Source: an uncultured Phascolarctobacterium sp. (GTDB lineage: Bacteria > Bacillota > Negativicutes > Acidaminococcales > Acidaminococcaceae). From it: 44,698 bases of DNA. The notes under the pieces are model-generated. The model saw only the letters and a program-made list of their open reading frames with translations. It did not search any database and was not told where the DNA came from. The DNA lies in NCBI RefSeq assembly GCF_934190775.1, contig NZ_CAKPTG010000021.1, positions 1 through 44,698 of the forward strand, in the 5' to 3' direction. This document shows positions 32,235 through 40,991 of this stretch, piece by piece. Within the stretch, counting starts at the first letter, position 1. Each line of letters opens with the position of its first letter. The position numbers were made by a program, and so were the translations under genes.

Positions 32235-32317
32235 CTAATGTAAATAAATTTACAGAAAGAAACACTTATAATTATTTTTGAGCAAAAATGTATGTTATGC
32301 TTGTCAGAAACCTATGA

Positions 32318-32377
32318 AACATATATACTATAACAAATCGGTCCATTTTCGGACTGAAATAATATATGTTTTTTTGA
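32318..32377 (+). promoter_or_regulatory. Attenuator-like terminator in the transporter leader
   Basis: AACATATAT at 32318-32326 pairs with ATATATGTT at 32362-32370 and is followed at once by a T-run, then the ribosome-binding site. Nested inside is a second stem, TCGGTCC with GGACTGA around loop ATTTTC. A terminator between the promoter and the first codon suggests regulated read-through. I do not recognise a riboswitch or T-box. Confidence 0.5.
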
Positions 32378-32390
32378 AAGGGGTATTGTT

Positions 32391-33569
32391 TTGTTTACAA
32401 GTATGTTTTTTTATTTATTTGTCTGCCTGTTGCTTTTTGGCATTGGTGACGTTTTAGGCGTTGCGACAAAAGCAAAGGTATCTGCTGTATTTGTCAGCCT
32501 GATGCTTTTCCTTGTTGGTTTTATGACAGGCGTTCTGCCGCCGGATATTATCAAGCTTGCCGGTCTTACCGACATTGGCAAATGGTCTTTGATTTTCGTA
32601 GTATTCAGCATGGGTACCAGCCTGAATATCAAGCAGCTGATTGCCGAATGGCGTACAGTTGCAGTCGCTGTTTTATCCATGATTGTTTTGATTGTCGGCA
32701 GTGTTGTATTGATTCCGGTAATCGGTTATCAGGAAACTATTGTCAGCATTCCTATTATCAACGGCGGTATCGTTGCTACTCAGATTATGACCAGCGCTGC
32801 TATGGATAAAGGCTTTGCTATGGCTGCTGCTTTGGGTACTGTTTTATACGCTGTACAAAAATTCTTCGGTACTCCTGTTGCTTCTTACTTTGGCCTGCGT
32901 GCTGCCAAGGAAGCTTTGGCGGAATTCCGTCGTACCGGTGTTAATCCTTACGCACTGAAGGAAGAGGTGCATGGCGGTGCAGCTCCCAAAGAAACCTTCT
33001 TTGAAAAACACAAAAAATTCTATGGTCCTTTTGCTTCTCTGACTATTGCAGCCTTCTTCAGCTGGCTGGCATTTGTCATCGGTAAATATACCGGCCTGAG
33101 CGCTACTATTTGGGCTTTGATTTTAGGTGCAGTAATGGGCAGCACCGGTCTTGTTCCGCCGAAAATCCTGGATCATGCAAAATCCTCCGGTATTTTCAAC
33201 GTAGGTGTATTTGCAGTAATCATTCCTTCTCTGGCAAAAATTAAAGTCAGCGATTTGCTTGTACTGAGCTTTAACACTATTATGGTGTTTATTGTAGTAT
33301 TTGTTGTACTCTTCCTGTTCTTCTACATTCTGCCGCTGTGGAAAATCCTGGGCAACAGAAACCTGGCTATGGGCGTAGCCGTAATGCAGCTTTTGGGCTT
33401 CCCGGCAACCTATCTGGTAGCAAACGAAATTGCAATTGCTACAGGCGAAACGGAAGAGGAAAGGCAGGTTGTCAACGATGCCATTATGCCGAAATATCTT
33501 GTAGGCGGTTTTGCTACCGTTACTACCTTCTCGGTAATTACTGCCGGTATTTTAGAGAAATTCCTGTAA
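32391..33569 (+). CDS. Polytopic membrane transporter, family uncertain
   Basis: This 392-residue protein has about ten hydrophobic helices in two halves separated by a charged cytoplasmic loop (about residues 175-210). A conserved-looking small-residue segment, I-I-N-G-G-I-V-A-T-Q-I-M-T-S-A-A, lies in the first half. It resembles secondary carriers of organic anions or glutamate-type substrates in general layout (GltS-like), but I do not recognise the exact family. The start is TTG 32391, seven bases after AAAGGGG. The gamma-glutamyltransferase gene follows after 20 bases, so the carrier may move a gamma-glutamyl compound or its product. That is inference from operon position. Confidence 0.65.
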   Translation: MFTSMFFYLFVCLLLFGIGDVLGVATKAKVSAVFVSLMLFLVGFMTGVLPPDIIKLAGLTDIGKWSLIFVVFSMGTSLNIKQLIAEWRTVAVAVLSMIVLIVGSVVLIPVIGYQETIVSIPIINGGIVATQIMTSAAMDKGFAMAAALGTVLYAVQKFFGTPVASYFGLRAAKEALAEFRRTGVNPYALKEEVHGGAAPKETFFEKHKKFYGPFASLTIAAFFSWLAFVIGKYTGLSATIWALILGAVMGSTGLVPPKILDHAKSSGIFNVGVFAVIIPSLAKIKVSDLLVLSFNTIMVFIVVFVVLFLFFYILPLWKILGNRNLAMGVAVMQLLGFPATYLVANEIAIATGETEEERQVVNDAIMPKYLVGGFATVTTFSVITAGILEKFL

Positions 33570-33589
33570 TTTAGTAAAGGAGAATAGCA

Positions 33590-35197
33590 ATGAAATTTGA
33601 TGCACAAAATTATCCGTATGCTTCTAAACGTAGTGTTGTTTATGCTAAAAACGGTATGGTATGCGTAGGTAATCCTACTGCTGCTTCCGCAGGTCTGCAA
33701 ACCTTGCTTAAAGGCGGTAACGCAATTGATGCCGCTATTACCGTGGCAACCTGTCAGCCTGTAGTTGAGCCTACCGGCAATGGCCTGGGCAGTGACTGCT
33801 TTGCACTTATCTGGTATAAGGGGAAGCTGTACGGCATTAACGGCAGCGGTCCGGCACCTATGGCTGCATCTATCGCAGCTCTGAAGGAACGCGGCTTTGA
33901 TAAAATTCCTCCCTATGGTGTTGAACCGATTAACGTTCCTGGTGCTGTAGGTGCATGGATGGAGGTTCATAAAAAGTTTGGCAAGCTGCCTATCAAAACT
34001 GTCATGGAGCCTTCCATCAACTATGCGGAAAACGGCTATCCTGTTTCTCCGAATATGAGCCGTCTGTGGGAAGAGGCTGACGGCTTCTATACCAAATATA
34101 AAGACAGACCGGAATTCAAAGGCTGGTTTGATACCTTTGAGCCTAACGGACATTGGCTGCAGCCGGGTGAAGTATTCAAGAATCCCGATATGGCTAAAAG
34201 CCTGCGCCTGATTGCCGAAACTTATGGTGATGCCTTCTATAAAGGTGAGCTGGCAGATAAGATTGACGCATTTATGCAGGAGCATAACGGCTTCCTGCGT
34301 AAGAGCGACCTCGAAGCCTACAAGCCGGAATGGGTTGAACCGTTGAGTGTTAACTATCGTGGCTACGATATCTGGGAGCTGCCTCCTAACGGTCATGGTA
34401 TTACCGTACTCATGGCGTTGAATATTCTTAAGGGTTATAACTTTACCGAACGCGATACTGTAGAAACCATGCATAAGCAAATCGAAGCTATGAAGCTGAG
34501 CTTTGTTGATACTAAAGAATATGTTGCCGAACCTTCCTACATGAAGGTTACTGCCGAGCAGCTTTTGAGCGAGCGCTATGCAGCAGACCGCCGTGCGCTG
34601 ATTAATGATAAAGCGCTGGAGCCGGTTGTAGGTGATCCGCGCTACAGCAGCACTGTTTACTTCTGCACTGCTGATGCCGAAGGTAATATGGTCAGCATGA
34701 TTCAAAGTAACTATCGTGGCTTCGGCAGCGGTATCGTTGTACCCGGCACTTCTATTTCCTTTAATGACCGTGCCGAGAACTTCTCCTTTGATGAAAACCA
34801 TCCGAATGCACTGCAGGGTGGCAAGCGTCCGTACCACACCATTATTCCTGCCTTCATGACCAAGGATGGTCAGGCTGTGAGTGCCTTTGGTATTATGGGT
34901 GGCTTTATGCAGCCGCAGGCTCATGTTCAGGTTGCTATGAACATGATTGATTTCGGCCTGAATCCGCAGCAGGCGCTGGATGCGCCGAGATGGCAGTGGA
35001 TTGGCGGTAAAACTGTAGAAGTGGAACAGGATACTCCTAACCACATTATCCGTCAGCTGCAGCGTATGGGCCATAATGTTGTGGTTCAGCCTGATCCGTA
35101 TCATATGGGCCGCGGACAGATTATTATCCGCGATGAGGATGGCGTGCTGTGCGGTGCAACCGAAAAACGTACTGACGGTCAGATTGCCTGCTTCTGA
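33590..35197 (+). CDS. ggt: Gamma-glutamyltransferase-family enzyme, no signal peptide
   Basis: This 535-residue Ntn-hydrolase of the gamma-glutamyltranspeptidase family would self-cleave before a threonine. That residue is probably Thr355 in D-P-R-Y-S-S-T-V-Y-F-C, followed by A-D-A-E-G-N-M-V-S-M-I-Q-S and the F-G-S-G and S-I-S-F-N-D-R loop. Conserved N-terminal G-G-N-A-I-D-A-A and G-L-G-S-D-C-F are present. Classical periplasmic enzymes have T-T-H-Y at the nucleophile; the S-T-V-Y form here is as in the shorter cytosolic GGT-like group, and no signal peptide is visible. It is in an operon with the transporter upstream. Substrates could be glutathione or other gamma-glutamyl amides; acylase activity on other amides is possible. 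Confidence 0.88.
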   Translation: MKFDAQNYPYASKRSVVYAKNGMVCVGNPTAASAGLQTLLKGGNAIDAAITVATCQPVVEPTGNGLGSDCFALIWYKGKLYGINGSGPAPMAASIAALKERGFDKIPPYGVEPINVPGAVGAWMEVHKKFGKLPIKTVMEPSINYAENGYPVSPNMSRLWEEADGFYTKYKDRPEFKGWFDTFEPNGHWLQPGEVFKNPDMAKSLRLIAETYGDAFYKGELADKIDAFMQEHNGFLRKSDLEAYKPEWVEPLSVNYRGYDIWELPPNGHGITVLMALNILKGYNFTERDTVETMHKQIEAMKLSFVDTKEYVAEPSYMKVTAEQLLSERYAADRRALINDKALEPVVGDPRYSSTVYFCTADAEGNMVSMIQSNYRGFGSGIVVPGTSISFNDRAENFSFDENHPNALQGGKRPYHTIIPAFMTKDGQAVSAFGIMGGFMQPQAHVQVAMNMIDFGLNPQQALDAPRWQWIGGKTVEVEQDTPNHIIRQLQRMGHNVVVQPDPYHMGRGQIIIRDEDGVLCGATEKRTDGQIACF

Positions 35198-35225
35198 TTT
35201 AACAGCGGCCTAATAAAAAATATTT

Positions 35226-35264
35226 CCCCGGTATTGCGTGCTGATGCAATGCCGGGGATTTTTT
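35226..35264 (+). terminator. Terminator after ggt
   Basis: CCCCGGTATTGC pairs with GCAATGCCGGGG, followed by ATTTTTT. The remaining bases to 35423 are AT-rich; I see no strong promoter there, only a weak TTGGAT/TAATAG pair at 35365-35393. Confidence 0.9.
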
Positions 35265-35423
35265 CAATGCCGAAGAAAGATAAGCCTCCGGATATCATTA
35301 ATAAAAGAAGTATCTCTTTAAATTTTGCAATATCTTTGTGAAAAACAAAAATAAAAAAAGGATTTTGGATATACTTGCAAGAATTAGTAATAGTTACGAA
35401 GCTGTGTGAAGGAGTGAAAGCAG

Positions 35424-35801
35424 ATGATTGTAGGCATTGGCTGTGATATTATAGAAATAGAACGTATTGCCCGGGCAATAAAGCGCGAGTCTTTCATTCA
35501 GCGTGTATTTACAGCAAAGGAGGCTGCTTATTGCCAAAGCCGTGGCCAGCAGGCAGCAGCAAGCTTTGCAGCGCGTTTTGCAGCTAAGGAAGCAGTGCTG
35601 AAGGCTTTGGGAACAGGTCTGCGCGAAGGCTCATTGCAGGAAATAGCTGTAGCTAATGATGCATTGGGTAAGCCTTTAGTGCAGCTTAACGGGCATTTTG
35701 CAGCGCTGTCCAGACAGCTTGGCGTAAAAAATATACAAATCAGCCTGAGTCATAGCAGAGATTTTGCTGTGGCCTATGTGATAATGGAGGATGACAAATG
35801 A
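35424..35801 (+). CDS. acpS: Holo-[acyl-carrier-protein] synthase
   Basis: This 125-residue enzyme transfers 4'-phosphopantetheine from coenzyme A to apo-ACP. It shows the N-terminal G-I-G-C-D-I-I-E-I-E-R-I motif with the Mg-binding Asp, the F-A-A-R-F-A-A-K-E-A-V-L-K-A-L-G motif and the C-terminal I-S-L-S-H-S-R-D-F-A-V-A segment. The length is typical. The stop overlaps the nnrDE start by four bases (ATGA), a common pairing of acpS with nnr in Firmicutes. Confidence 0.96.
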   Translation: MIVGIGCDIIEIERIARAIKRESFIQRVFTAKEAAYCQSRGQQAAASFAARFAAKEAVLKALGTGLREGSLQEIAVANDALGKPLVQLNGHFAALSRQLGVKNIQISLSHSRDFAVAYVIMEDDK

Positions 35802-37348
35802 AATTAGTAAATGTACAGGAAATGCAACAGCTTGATCAACTGGCAACAGCAGAATATGCTGTACCGGGAATTTTATTGATGGATAATGCAGCGCAGGCTG
35901 TTGCTGATGCTGTTAATGATTCTTTGGACGAGCTGGATGGTGAAAGCGTAGTTGTTTTTTGCGGTGGTGGCAATAATGGCGGCGATGGCTTTGGCGCTGC
36001 CCGCTGGCTGCAAAATTATGGCGCCAAAGTACGCGTTTTTGTTGTTGGCAAGGCATTGGAGGCTGTTACCGGTGATGCTGCAGCAGAGCTTGCGATGCTG
36101 CAAAAAACTGATGCTAAGGTAGAGGCTATTGCCAGCGAGGATGACTGGCTGCTGGCGGAGCTGGCTGTTGCTAAGGCAGATTTGCTGGTTGATGCGTTAG
36201 CAGGAACTGGCTTCCACGGCGAGCTGGAGGGAGATATTCTGCGTGCCTGCAAGCTGTTAAATGAAAGCGAAAAATATATTGTTGCTGTTGATGTGCCTAC
36301 GGGTGTAAATGCAGATAATGGTGCTGTTGCTGAAAATGCAGTGCGTGCAGATAAAACTGTAACTATGGCTTTGCTGAAAACCGGTCTTTTACTTTATCCC
36401 GGTCGCGAATATTGCGGTGATATTGAGCTGGCAGATATTGGTATGCCTGCAAAAATGGTTGAGGAATGTGCGAGCAAAAAATATCGTCTGACAGACGATA
36501 TTGTGCGCGAGCTGTTGCCGCTGCGCAAGTCAGATGCGCATAAGGGTGATGCCGGACGCGCTGTAATCTGCGCTGGCAGCCCCGGTTTTACCGGTGCTGC
36601 AGCTTTGAGCAGCTACGCTGCTGTTAAGGCAGGCGCCGGGCTTGTATCGCTTTATACTCCGCTCAGCAGCCGTGATGTGCTGGCAGGCAAGCTGACAGAG
36701 GTTATGGTGCATGGCTTGTTGGAACGCATGCCTGGTATTTTGGGCGGTGGCGCTGCAGGCGATGTAGCAAGAAATGCTAATGCAGCTGACGTGCTGGCGA
36801 TTGGTCCCGGCTTAGGCACCAGTGAAAGCACTCAGCAGGCAGTGCGCGATATCCTGCTGCAGCTGCATGTGCCTGTTGTTATTGATGCAGATGCACTGAC
36901 AGCTTTGCAGGGACATACAGAAATTTTGGCGCAGATGCAGGCAGCAAAGGTGCTGACACCGCATCCTGGCGAAATGGCACGCCTTATTGGCAGGGAAATC
37001 GGTGAAATTAATGCTGACCGTATTAATATTGCTATGCAATATGCTAAGGAATGGAATGCTGTGCTGGTGCTCAAGGGAGCGCCGACTGTTATTGCCTGCC
37101 CGGATGGCAGCGTTTATGTAAACAGCACAGGCTCCAGTGCTTTGGCTACAGGTGGCAGTGGTGATGTGCTGACAGGTATTATTGCCGGTCTGGCAGCGCA
37201 GGAGATTACTTTGCAGGAAGCGGCTTTGTGCGGTGTTTATCTGCATGGAAAGGCTGCGGACATCAGTGGTATTGATATTGGTCTGGCAGCAGGTGAGCTG
37301 GCGCAATATTTGCCGGAAGCGCGACATGAGGTTCTGAAAGGCAATTAA
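35798..37348 (+). CDS. nnr: Bifunctional NAD(P)HX epimerase/dehydratase
   Basis: This 516-residue fusion protein repairs hydrated NADH and NADPH. The N-terminal YjeF-type epimerase (about 1-215) contains C-G-G-G-N-N-G-G-D-G-F-G-A-A-R. The C-terminal ribokinase-like dehydratase (about 230-510) has the nucleotide-site motifs A-I-G-P-G-L-G, V-I-D-A-D-A-L-T-A-L, L-T-P-H-P-G-E-M-A-R-L and S-G-D-V-L-T-G-I-I-A-G-L. The domain order and length match E. coli Nnr. Translationally coupled to acpS. Confidence 0.95.
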   Translation: MKLVNVQEMQQLDQLATAEYAVPGILLMDNAAQAVADAVNDSLDELDGESVVVFCGGGNNGGDGFGAARWLQNYGAKVRVFVVGKALEAVTGDAAAELAMLQKTDAKVEAIASEDDWLLAELAVAKADLLVDALAGTGFHGELEGDILRACKLLNESEKYIVAVDVPTGVNADNGAVAENAVRADKTVTMALLKTGLLLYPGREYCGDIELADIGMPAKMVEECASKKYRLTDDIVRELLPLRKSDAHKGDAGRAVICAGSPGFTGAAALSSYAAVKAGAGLVSLYTPLSSRDVLAGKLTEVMVHGLLERMPGILGGGAAGDVARNANAADVLAIGPGLGTSESTQQAVRDILLQLHVPVVIDADALTALQGHTEILAQMQAAKVLTPHPGEMARLIGREIGEINADRINIAMQYAKEWNAVLVLKGAPTVIACPDGSVYVNSTGSSALATGGSGDVLTGIIAGLAAQEITLQEAALCGVYLHGKAADISGIDIGLAAGELAQYLPEARHEVLKGN

Positions 37349-37367
37349 TGCTTTAATACTAATTTTG

Positions 37368-37397
37368 TTTACAGACTTCTGCAATTAGTGTTAAAAT
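37368..37397 (+). promoter_or_regulatory. Promoter of the amidase-GerMN operon
   Basis: TTTACA at 37368-37373 and TAAAAT at 37392-37397 have an 18-base spacer, and TG precedes the -10 with one base between (extended -10). Confidence 0.6.
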
Positions 37398-37452
37398 AGA
37401 TTATTGAAGTAAAATCTTTAGTAAGGGTATATAAGTTTGCGAGGTGGAACTA

Positions 37453-38739
37453 TTGCGCAAGATTTTCCTGCTGACGCTCCTGGCCTGCTGTATGCTTTGG
37501 AGTGCAGTGGCTCAGGCAGCGAAGATAACGGATGTAAAATGGGGTGTCAATAAAGCAGACGTGCTGCGTATCGTTGTTGATGTGACGGATACTGCAGGAT
37601 ACGCTGTTGATATGGATGGCAATACGCTGAATTTGACGGTAAACGCTGATAAAGGAGCACAGGTGCCGCAGAGCAAGGCTGTAAAAAGCTCTTTGGCTGA
37701 CTCCTTGAAAATTGTGGATAAAGGCAGCTATACGGTGGTGCGTGTGCCTTTAAAGCAGCATGTGCCGGGAAAAAATTATAAAGCCTTCGTCTTGAAGAAG
37801 GATCCGGCAACTGGCCGTCCCTTCCGCGTAGTGCTTGATGTTACGCCTAAGCAGGCTTCCTACAGCAGCTCTGGTACTGTGGCAGGTGCGGCAAGTACTG
37901 TTGTAAGCAACAGGCCGGTAGTAAGCAACCGTCCGACAAAGACTAACAGCAGCATCAAGCAAAATACTGTTGTCAAGACAAATACTACAGCGGTTAAGAC
38001 ACCGGATAAGAAAAAGAATAATAAAAAGAAAACCGAAAACAAGAAGGTTGACAATAAGAAGAATACTGTAGCTGCTAAAACAGAAACAACGGTAAATAAG
38101 CAAGAGAATAAATCTGCCGGTGATAAGCTTTCAGTAATAAAGGGAAATGGCAAGTTCCGCACCAGCGGCGGCTTGGATGGTAAAATCATTACCCTGGATG
38201 CAGGTCATGGCGGCAGCGACCCGGGTGCTATCGGCAGTGATGGTACGAAGGAAAAAAATATCACCCTGGCTATTACAAAAATAGTTAAAGAAATTTTGGA
38301 AGATAAGGGTGCTAAGGTCTATATGACGCGTACTACCGATGTAGATGTATTCGGACCTAATGCCAGTGATGCAGAGGAACTGCAGGCACGTGTAAACGTT
38401 GGCGAAAAATATAATTCAGATATGTTCGTCAGCCTGCATATCAATTCTTCTGTCAATAAAAATATCGGTGGCTTTTCTACCTACTATTATCCGAAAACTG
38501 ATAATGATCTGCGCTTAGCCAAGAATATCCAAAATAAGCTGGCTGCTAATTTCGGTGTAGATGATCTGGGTGTACGTCAGGCAAACTTTTATGTTATCAA
38601 GCGTATCAGTATGCCGGCAGTTTTGGTAGAAATGTGCTTTATCAGCAATGAAAAGGAGCTGACCTTGATGAAGGGACAATGGTTCCAAAAGAAGACAGCG
38701 CGCCTGATTGCTGAAGGCATTGAAAAATATTTTGCATAA
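37453..38739 (+). CDS. N-acetylmuramoyl-L-alanine amidase with AMIN domain
   Basis: This 428-residue exported cell-wall hydrolase has a signal peptide (residues about 1-22, ending A-Q-A), an AMIN domain (about 25-125) that targets envelope or septal sites, a Lys/Asn/Thr-rich disordered linker (about 135-230), and a C-terminal Amidase_3 domain. The zinc ligands are in place: His in D-A-G-H-G-G (about 252), Glu in T-K-E-K-N, His in S-L-H-I-N, and the catalytic Glu in V-E-M-C-F. The enzyme cleaves the bond between muramic acid and L-alanine. TTG 37453 follows GAGGTGG; the in-frame GTG 37444 is inside that site. AmiC-like amidases act in daughter-cell separation in bacteria with outer membranes. 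Confidence 0.92.
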   Translation: MRKIFLLTLLACCMLWSAVAQAAKITDVKWGVNKADVLRIVVDVTDTAGYAVDMDGNTLNLTVNADKGAQVPQSKAVKSSLADSLKIVDKGSYTVVRVPLKQHVPGKNYKAFVLKKDPATGRPFRVVLDVTPKQASYSSSGTVAGAASTVVSNRPVVSNRPTKTNSSIKQNTVVKTNTTAVKTPDKKKNNKKKTENKKVDNKKNTVAAKTETTVNKQENKSAGDKLSVIKGNGKFRTSGGLDGKIITLDAGHGGSDPGAIGSDGTKEKNITLAITKIVKEILEDKGAKVYMTRTTDVDVFGPNASDAEELQARVNVGEKYNSDMFVSLHINSSVNKNIGGFSTYYYPKTDNDLRLAKNIQNKLAANFGVDDLGVRQANFYVIKRISMPAVLVEMCFISNEKELTLMKGQWFQKKTARLIAEGIEKYFA

Positions 38740-38755
38740 TACGGAGGCGGCAAGA

Positions 38756-39292
38756 ATGAGAAAGCTAATTTTATTGATGCTGCTTTTGTGTGCAGTAATA
38801 GCAAGCGGTTGCAGTGAAAATGTTCCGCCGAAAGAGGATGCCAAGAATGCGGCAACAGCTGTGGTGCAGGAAAAAAAGTATATCAGCTTTATTGTTTATC
38901 GTGCAGCTTCTGATGGCAGCGAAAAGCTGTTGCCGGAAAAAATTACAATGAAGGATAACGGCAAAAGTTTGCCGGAAAATGCTTTGATTGCCTTGGTGAC
39001 TACTAAACCGCAGGACGCGAAGATGGATGATGTTGTACCTATCGGCACTAAGGTGCGCAGTCTGAAAATTGAGCAGGATGGCACTGCCTATGCTGATTTT
39101 ACGCGCGAGCTGGCCAAGAAGGGACAAGGCTCCTATGGCGAGATGATGCTTTGCTACGCTATTACCAATACCTTGACAGAGTTTCCGGAAATTAAGCGGG
39201 TACAAATTCTGATAGAGGGCAAAAAGGTTATTACTTTGAGTGGTCATATGGATATTGAGGATCCGCTGACGCGTAATACGACTTTACTGTAA
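38756..39292 (+). CDS. GerMN-domain lipoprotein
   Basis: This 178-residue protein has a lipoprotein signal with lipobox I-A-S-G-C (Cys19). The rest is a single GerMN (sporulation/spore germination) domain with the P-I-G-T-K-V-R-S-L-K-I-E-Q-D-G-T-A-Y-A-D-F start and the C-terminal Q-I-L-I-E-G-K-K-V-I-T-L-S-G-H-M-D. ATG 38756 follows GGAGGCGG. It is 16 bases after the AMIN-amidase gene, so the two probably work together at the cell wall. GerMN proteins occur next to amidases and in non-spore-formers; no direct role in spores is implied. Confidence 0.85.
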   Translation: MRKLILLMLLLCAVIASGCSENVPPKEDAKNAATAVVQEKKYISFIVYRAASDGSEKLLPEKITMKDNGKSLPENALIALVTTKPQDAKMDDVVPIGTKVRSLKIEQDGTAYADFTRELAKKGQGSYGEMMLCYAITNTLTEFPEIKRVQILIEGKKVITLSGHMDIEDPLTRNTTLL

Positions 39293-39300
39293 AAACAAAG

Positions 39301-39332
39301 AAGCGGTACTGGTAAGTCTGGTGCCGCTTTTT
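39301..39332 (+). terminator. Terminator after the GerMN gene
   Basis: AAGCGGTAC pairs with GTGCCGCTT (one G-U), followed by TTT-TTC. Confidence 0.75.
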
Positions 39333-39392
39333 CAAATTATTGATTACTATGGCAGGGGATTTCTTTCTTGCCAAATGTGAGGAGAGTTGGTT

Positions 39393-39866
39393 ATGGAAAT
39401 TTATTTGCAGGACAGCGCTGCAACGGAAGCCTTGGGAAGGCTTTTGGGCAAGCATGCGGCAAGCGGTGACGTTTTCTGCCTGAGCGGTGACCTGGGCGCA
39501 GGCAAAACGCTGCTCAGCCGCGGTGTTGCTGTAGCCTTGGGAGCATCTGCGGAGGATGTCAACAGTCCTACTTTTGCTATCATGAATGTTTATCAGGGGC
39601 GTGAGCTGGAAATAAGGCATTTTGATTTATATCGCCTCAACCGTCCGGAGGAGCTGGAGGACATCGGCTTTGAGGAATATGCCGGAGGCGATGGAGTAAC
39701 ATTGATTGAATGGGCTGAGCTGTTCAAGGAGGAGCTGCCGGAGGAATATCTGCAGATTACTTTGCTGCATGATGGTGAAGGCCGTCGTGCTGTGCTGCAG
39801 GCTCTGGGTGAAAGATATGAAAAACTGCTGCGGGAGGTAGAAGAAGATGCTGACTTTGGCAATTGA
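39393..39866 (+). CDS. tsaE: t6A synthesis ATPase TsaE
   Basis: The 157-residue P-loop ATPase assists TsaB-TsaD in forming N6-threonylcarbamoyladenosine at tRNA position 37. Walker A is G-D-L-G-A-G-K-T (about residues 32-39); the switch motif is V-N-S-P-T-F-A-I-M-N; and H-F-D-L-Y-R-L follows. ATG 39393 has a TGAGGAGAG site. tsaB overlaps the 3' end by 20 bases. Confidence 0.95.
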   Translation: MEIYLQDSAATEALGRLLGKHAASGDVFCLSGDLGAGKTLLSRGVAVALGASAEDVNSPTFAIMNVYQGRELEIRHFDLYRLNRPEELEDIGFEEYAGGDGVTLIEWAELFKEELPEEYLQITLLHDGEGRRAVLQALGERYEKLLREVEEDADFGN

Positions 39867-40542
39867 TACGGCCACTAAGGTGTGCACGATTGCATTATGC
39901 CGTGACAAGGAAATTTTAGCTGAATATACGATAAATATGGGGATGACACACAGCGAAGGCTTGCTGCCGCAATTAGACCAGCTGCTGCAGCGTACCGGTG
40001 TACAAAAGCAGGACATCGAGCTTTTGGCTGTCAGCATGGGCCCCGGTTCCTTTACCGGTCTGCGTATCGGTCTGGCAACGGCGGAGGCTATGGCCTACAG
40101 CTGGCAGTGCTGCCTGCACGGTGTTGATACGCTTAAGGCGATGGCTTATAATATTCAGCTTGAGGGCAGGGTGCTGTCACCTGTGCTTGATGCCCAAAAG
40201 GGGAATTTTTATCAGGCCTTATATGAATGGCGCAATGGCGAGCTTGTAGAGCTGGCACCTGTTGAGGTTGTCAGTGCGGAAAAAGCATTGGAAAGAATTG
40301 CGCTGCAGGGTACACCGGCTTTGCTTTTGGGCGAGTGCGGCAAGCTTGCAAAAAACGGTCTGCCGGATTTTATCAGCGTAGCACCGGAAGCATTGCGCAT
40401 GCCCAAGGGAAGCTCTGTGGCCTTGGCTGCCTTGGCTGAATTTGATGCAGAAAATGATAAGAAAATTTTTGGCCTGGAGCCATACTATATCAGAAGATCG
40501 GAGGCTGAGGAATTGTGGGAGAAGAAGCACAAGCAACAATAA
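39847..40542 (+). CDS. tsaB: t6A synthesis protein TsaB
   Basis: The 231-residue actin-like protein is the TsaD partner. It has the N-terminal A-I-D-T-A-T motif and the conserved M-G-P-G-S-F-T-G-L-R-I-G-L-A segment (about residues 67-80). It is itself catalytically inactive and forms the scaffold of the TsaBD complex. It overlaps tsaE upstream and rimI downstream by 28 bases, so the cluster is tightly coupled. Confidence 0.95.
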   Translation: MLTLAIDTATKVCTIALCRDKEILAEYTINMGMTHSEGLLPQLDQLLQRTGVQKQDIELLAVSMGPGSFTGLRIGLATAEAMAYSWQCCLHGVDTLKAMAYNIQLEGRVLSPVLDAQKGNFYQALYEWRNGELVELAPVEVVSAEKALERIALQGTPALLLGECGKLAKNGLPDFISVAPEALRMPKGSSVALAALAEFDAENDKKIFGLEPYYIRRSEAEELWEKKHKQQ

Positions 40543-40991
40543 GCTTCAGAGCAATGACGGAAGCAGATATTCCGGCATTGGTTGCTGTAGAAGCACAATC
40601 CTTTTATGATGCCTGGAATGAAAATATGCTGCGCAATGAAATAGCCAACGAGCTGACTACCTATCTGGTGATGGAATGTGCCGGCAAGCTTGTCGGTTAT
40701 GCTGGCTTTTGGCTGGTGGCAGGCGAAGCGCAGATTACACGCGTAGCTGTTGCTGATGAGGAGCGCGGCCAGGGCTATGGTACACGCCTGACGGCAGCAC
40801 TGGTCAACAAGGCCTGGGAGCTTGGTGCTACGGCGATGACGCTGGAGGTGCGCGAGGGCAATATTGCCGCGCAGAAGGTTTATCTGACCTGTGGCTTTGC
40901 CAGCGAGGGCATTCGTCCGAATTATTACGAAGACAATCATGAAAATGCAGTTATAATGTGGCTGTATAAAGAAGGAGCAGGCCATGAATAA
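40515..40991 (+). CDS. rimI: Ribosomal-protein-alanine N-acetyltransferase RimI-like
   Basis: This 158-residue GNAT acetyltransferase has the acetyl-CoA loop in E-E-R-G-Q-G-Y-G-T-R-L (about residues 77-87) and the C-terminal Y-L-T-C-G-F motif with Y-Y segments typical of RimI. RimI acetylates the N-terminal Ala of S18 in E. coli; here the substrate is assumed from synteny with tsaB and tsaD. The GTG start at 40515 has GAGGAATT upstream; the alternative ATG 40554 has no site. Confidence 0.88.
   Translation: MGEEAQATISFRAMTEADIPALVAVEAQSFYDAWNENMLRNEIANELTTYLVMECAGKLVGYAGFWLVAGEAQITRVAVADEERGQGYGTRLTAALVNKAWELGATAMTLEVREGNIAAQKVYLTCGFASEGIRPNYYEDNHENAVIMWLYKEGAGHE

Noticed and set aside
32023..32238. 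71-codon open frame on the + strand after the AAA-nuclease gene
   Set aside because: It starts inside the terminator stem of the 51-bp repeat, has no ribosome-binding site and no family resemblance.
32338..32357. ANTAR-target hairpin (stem TCGGTCC, hexaloop ATTTTC) in the transporter leader
   Set aside because: Only one hexaloop hairpin is present and loop position 4 is T rather than the conserved G.
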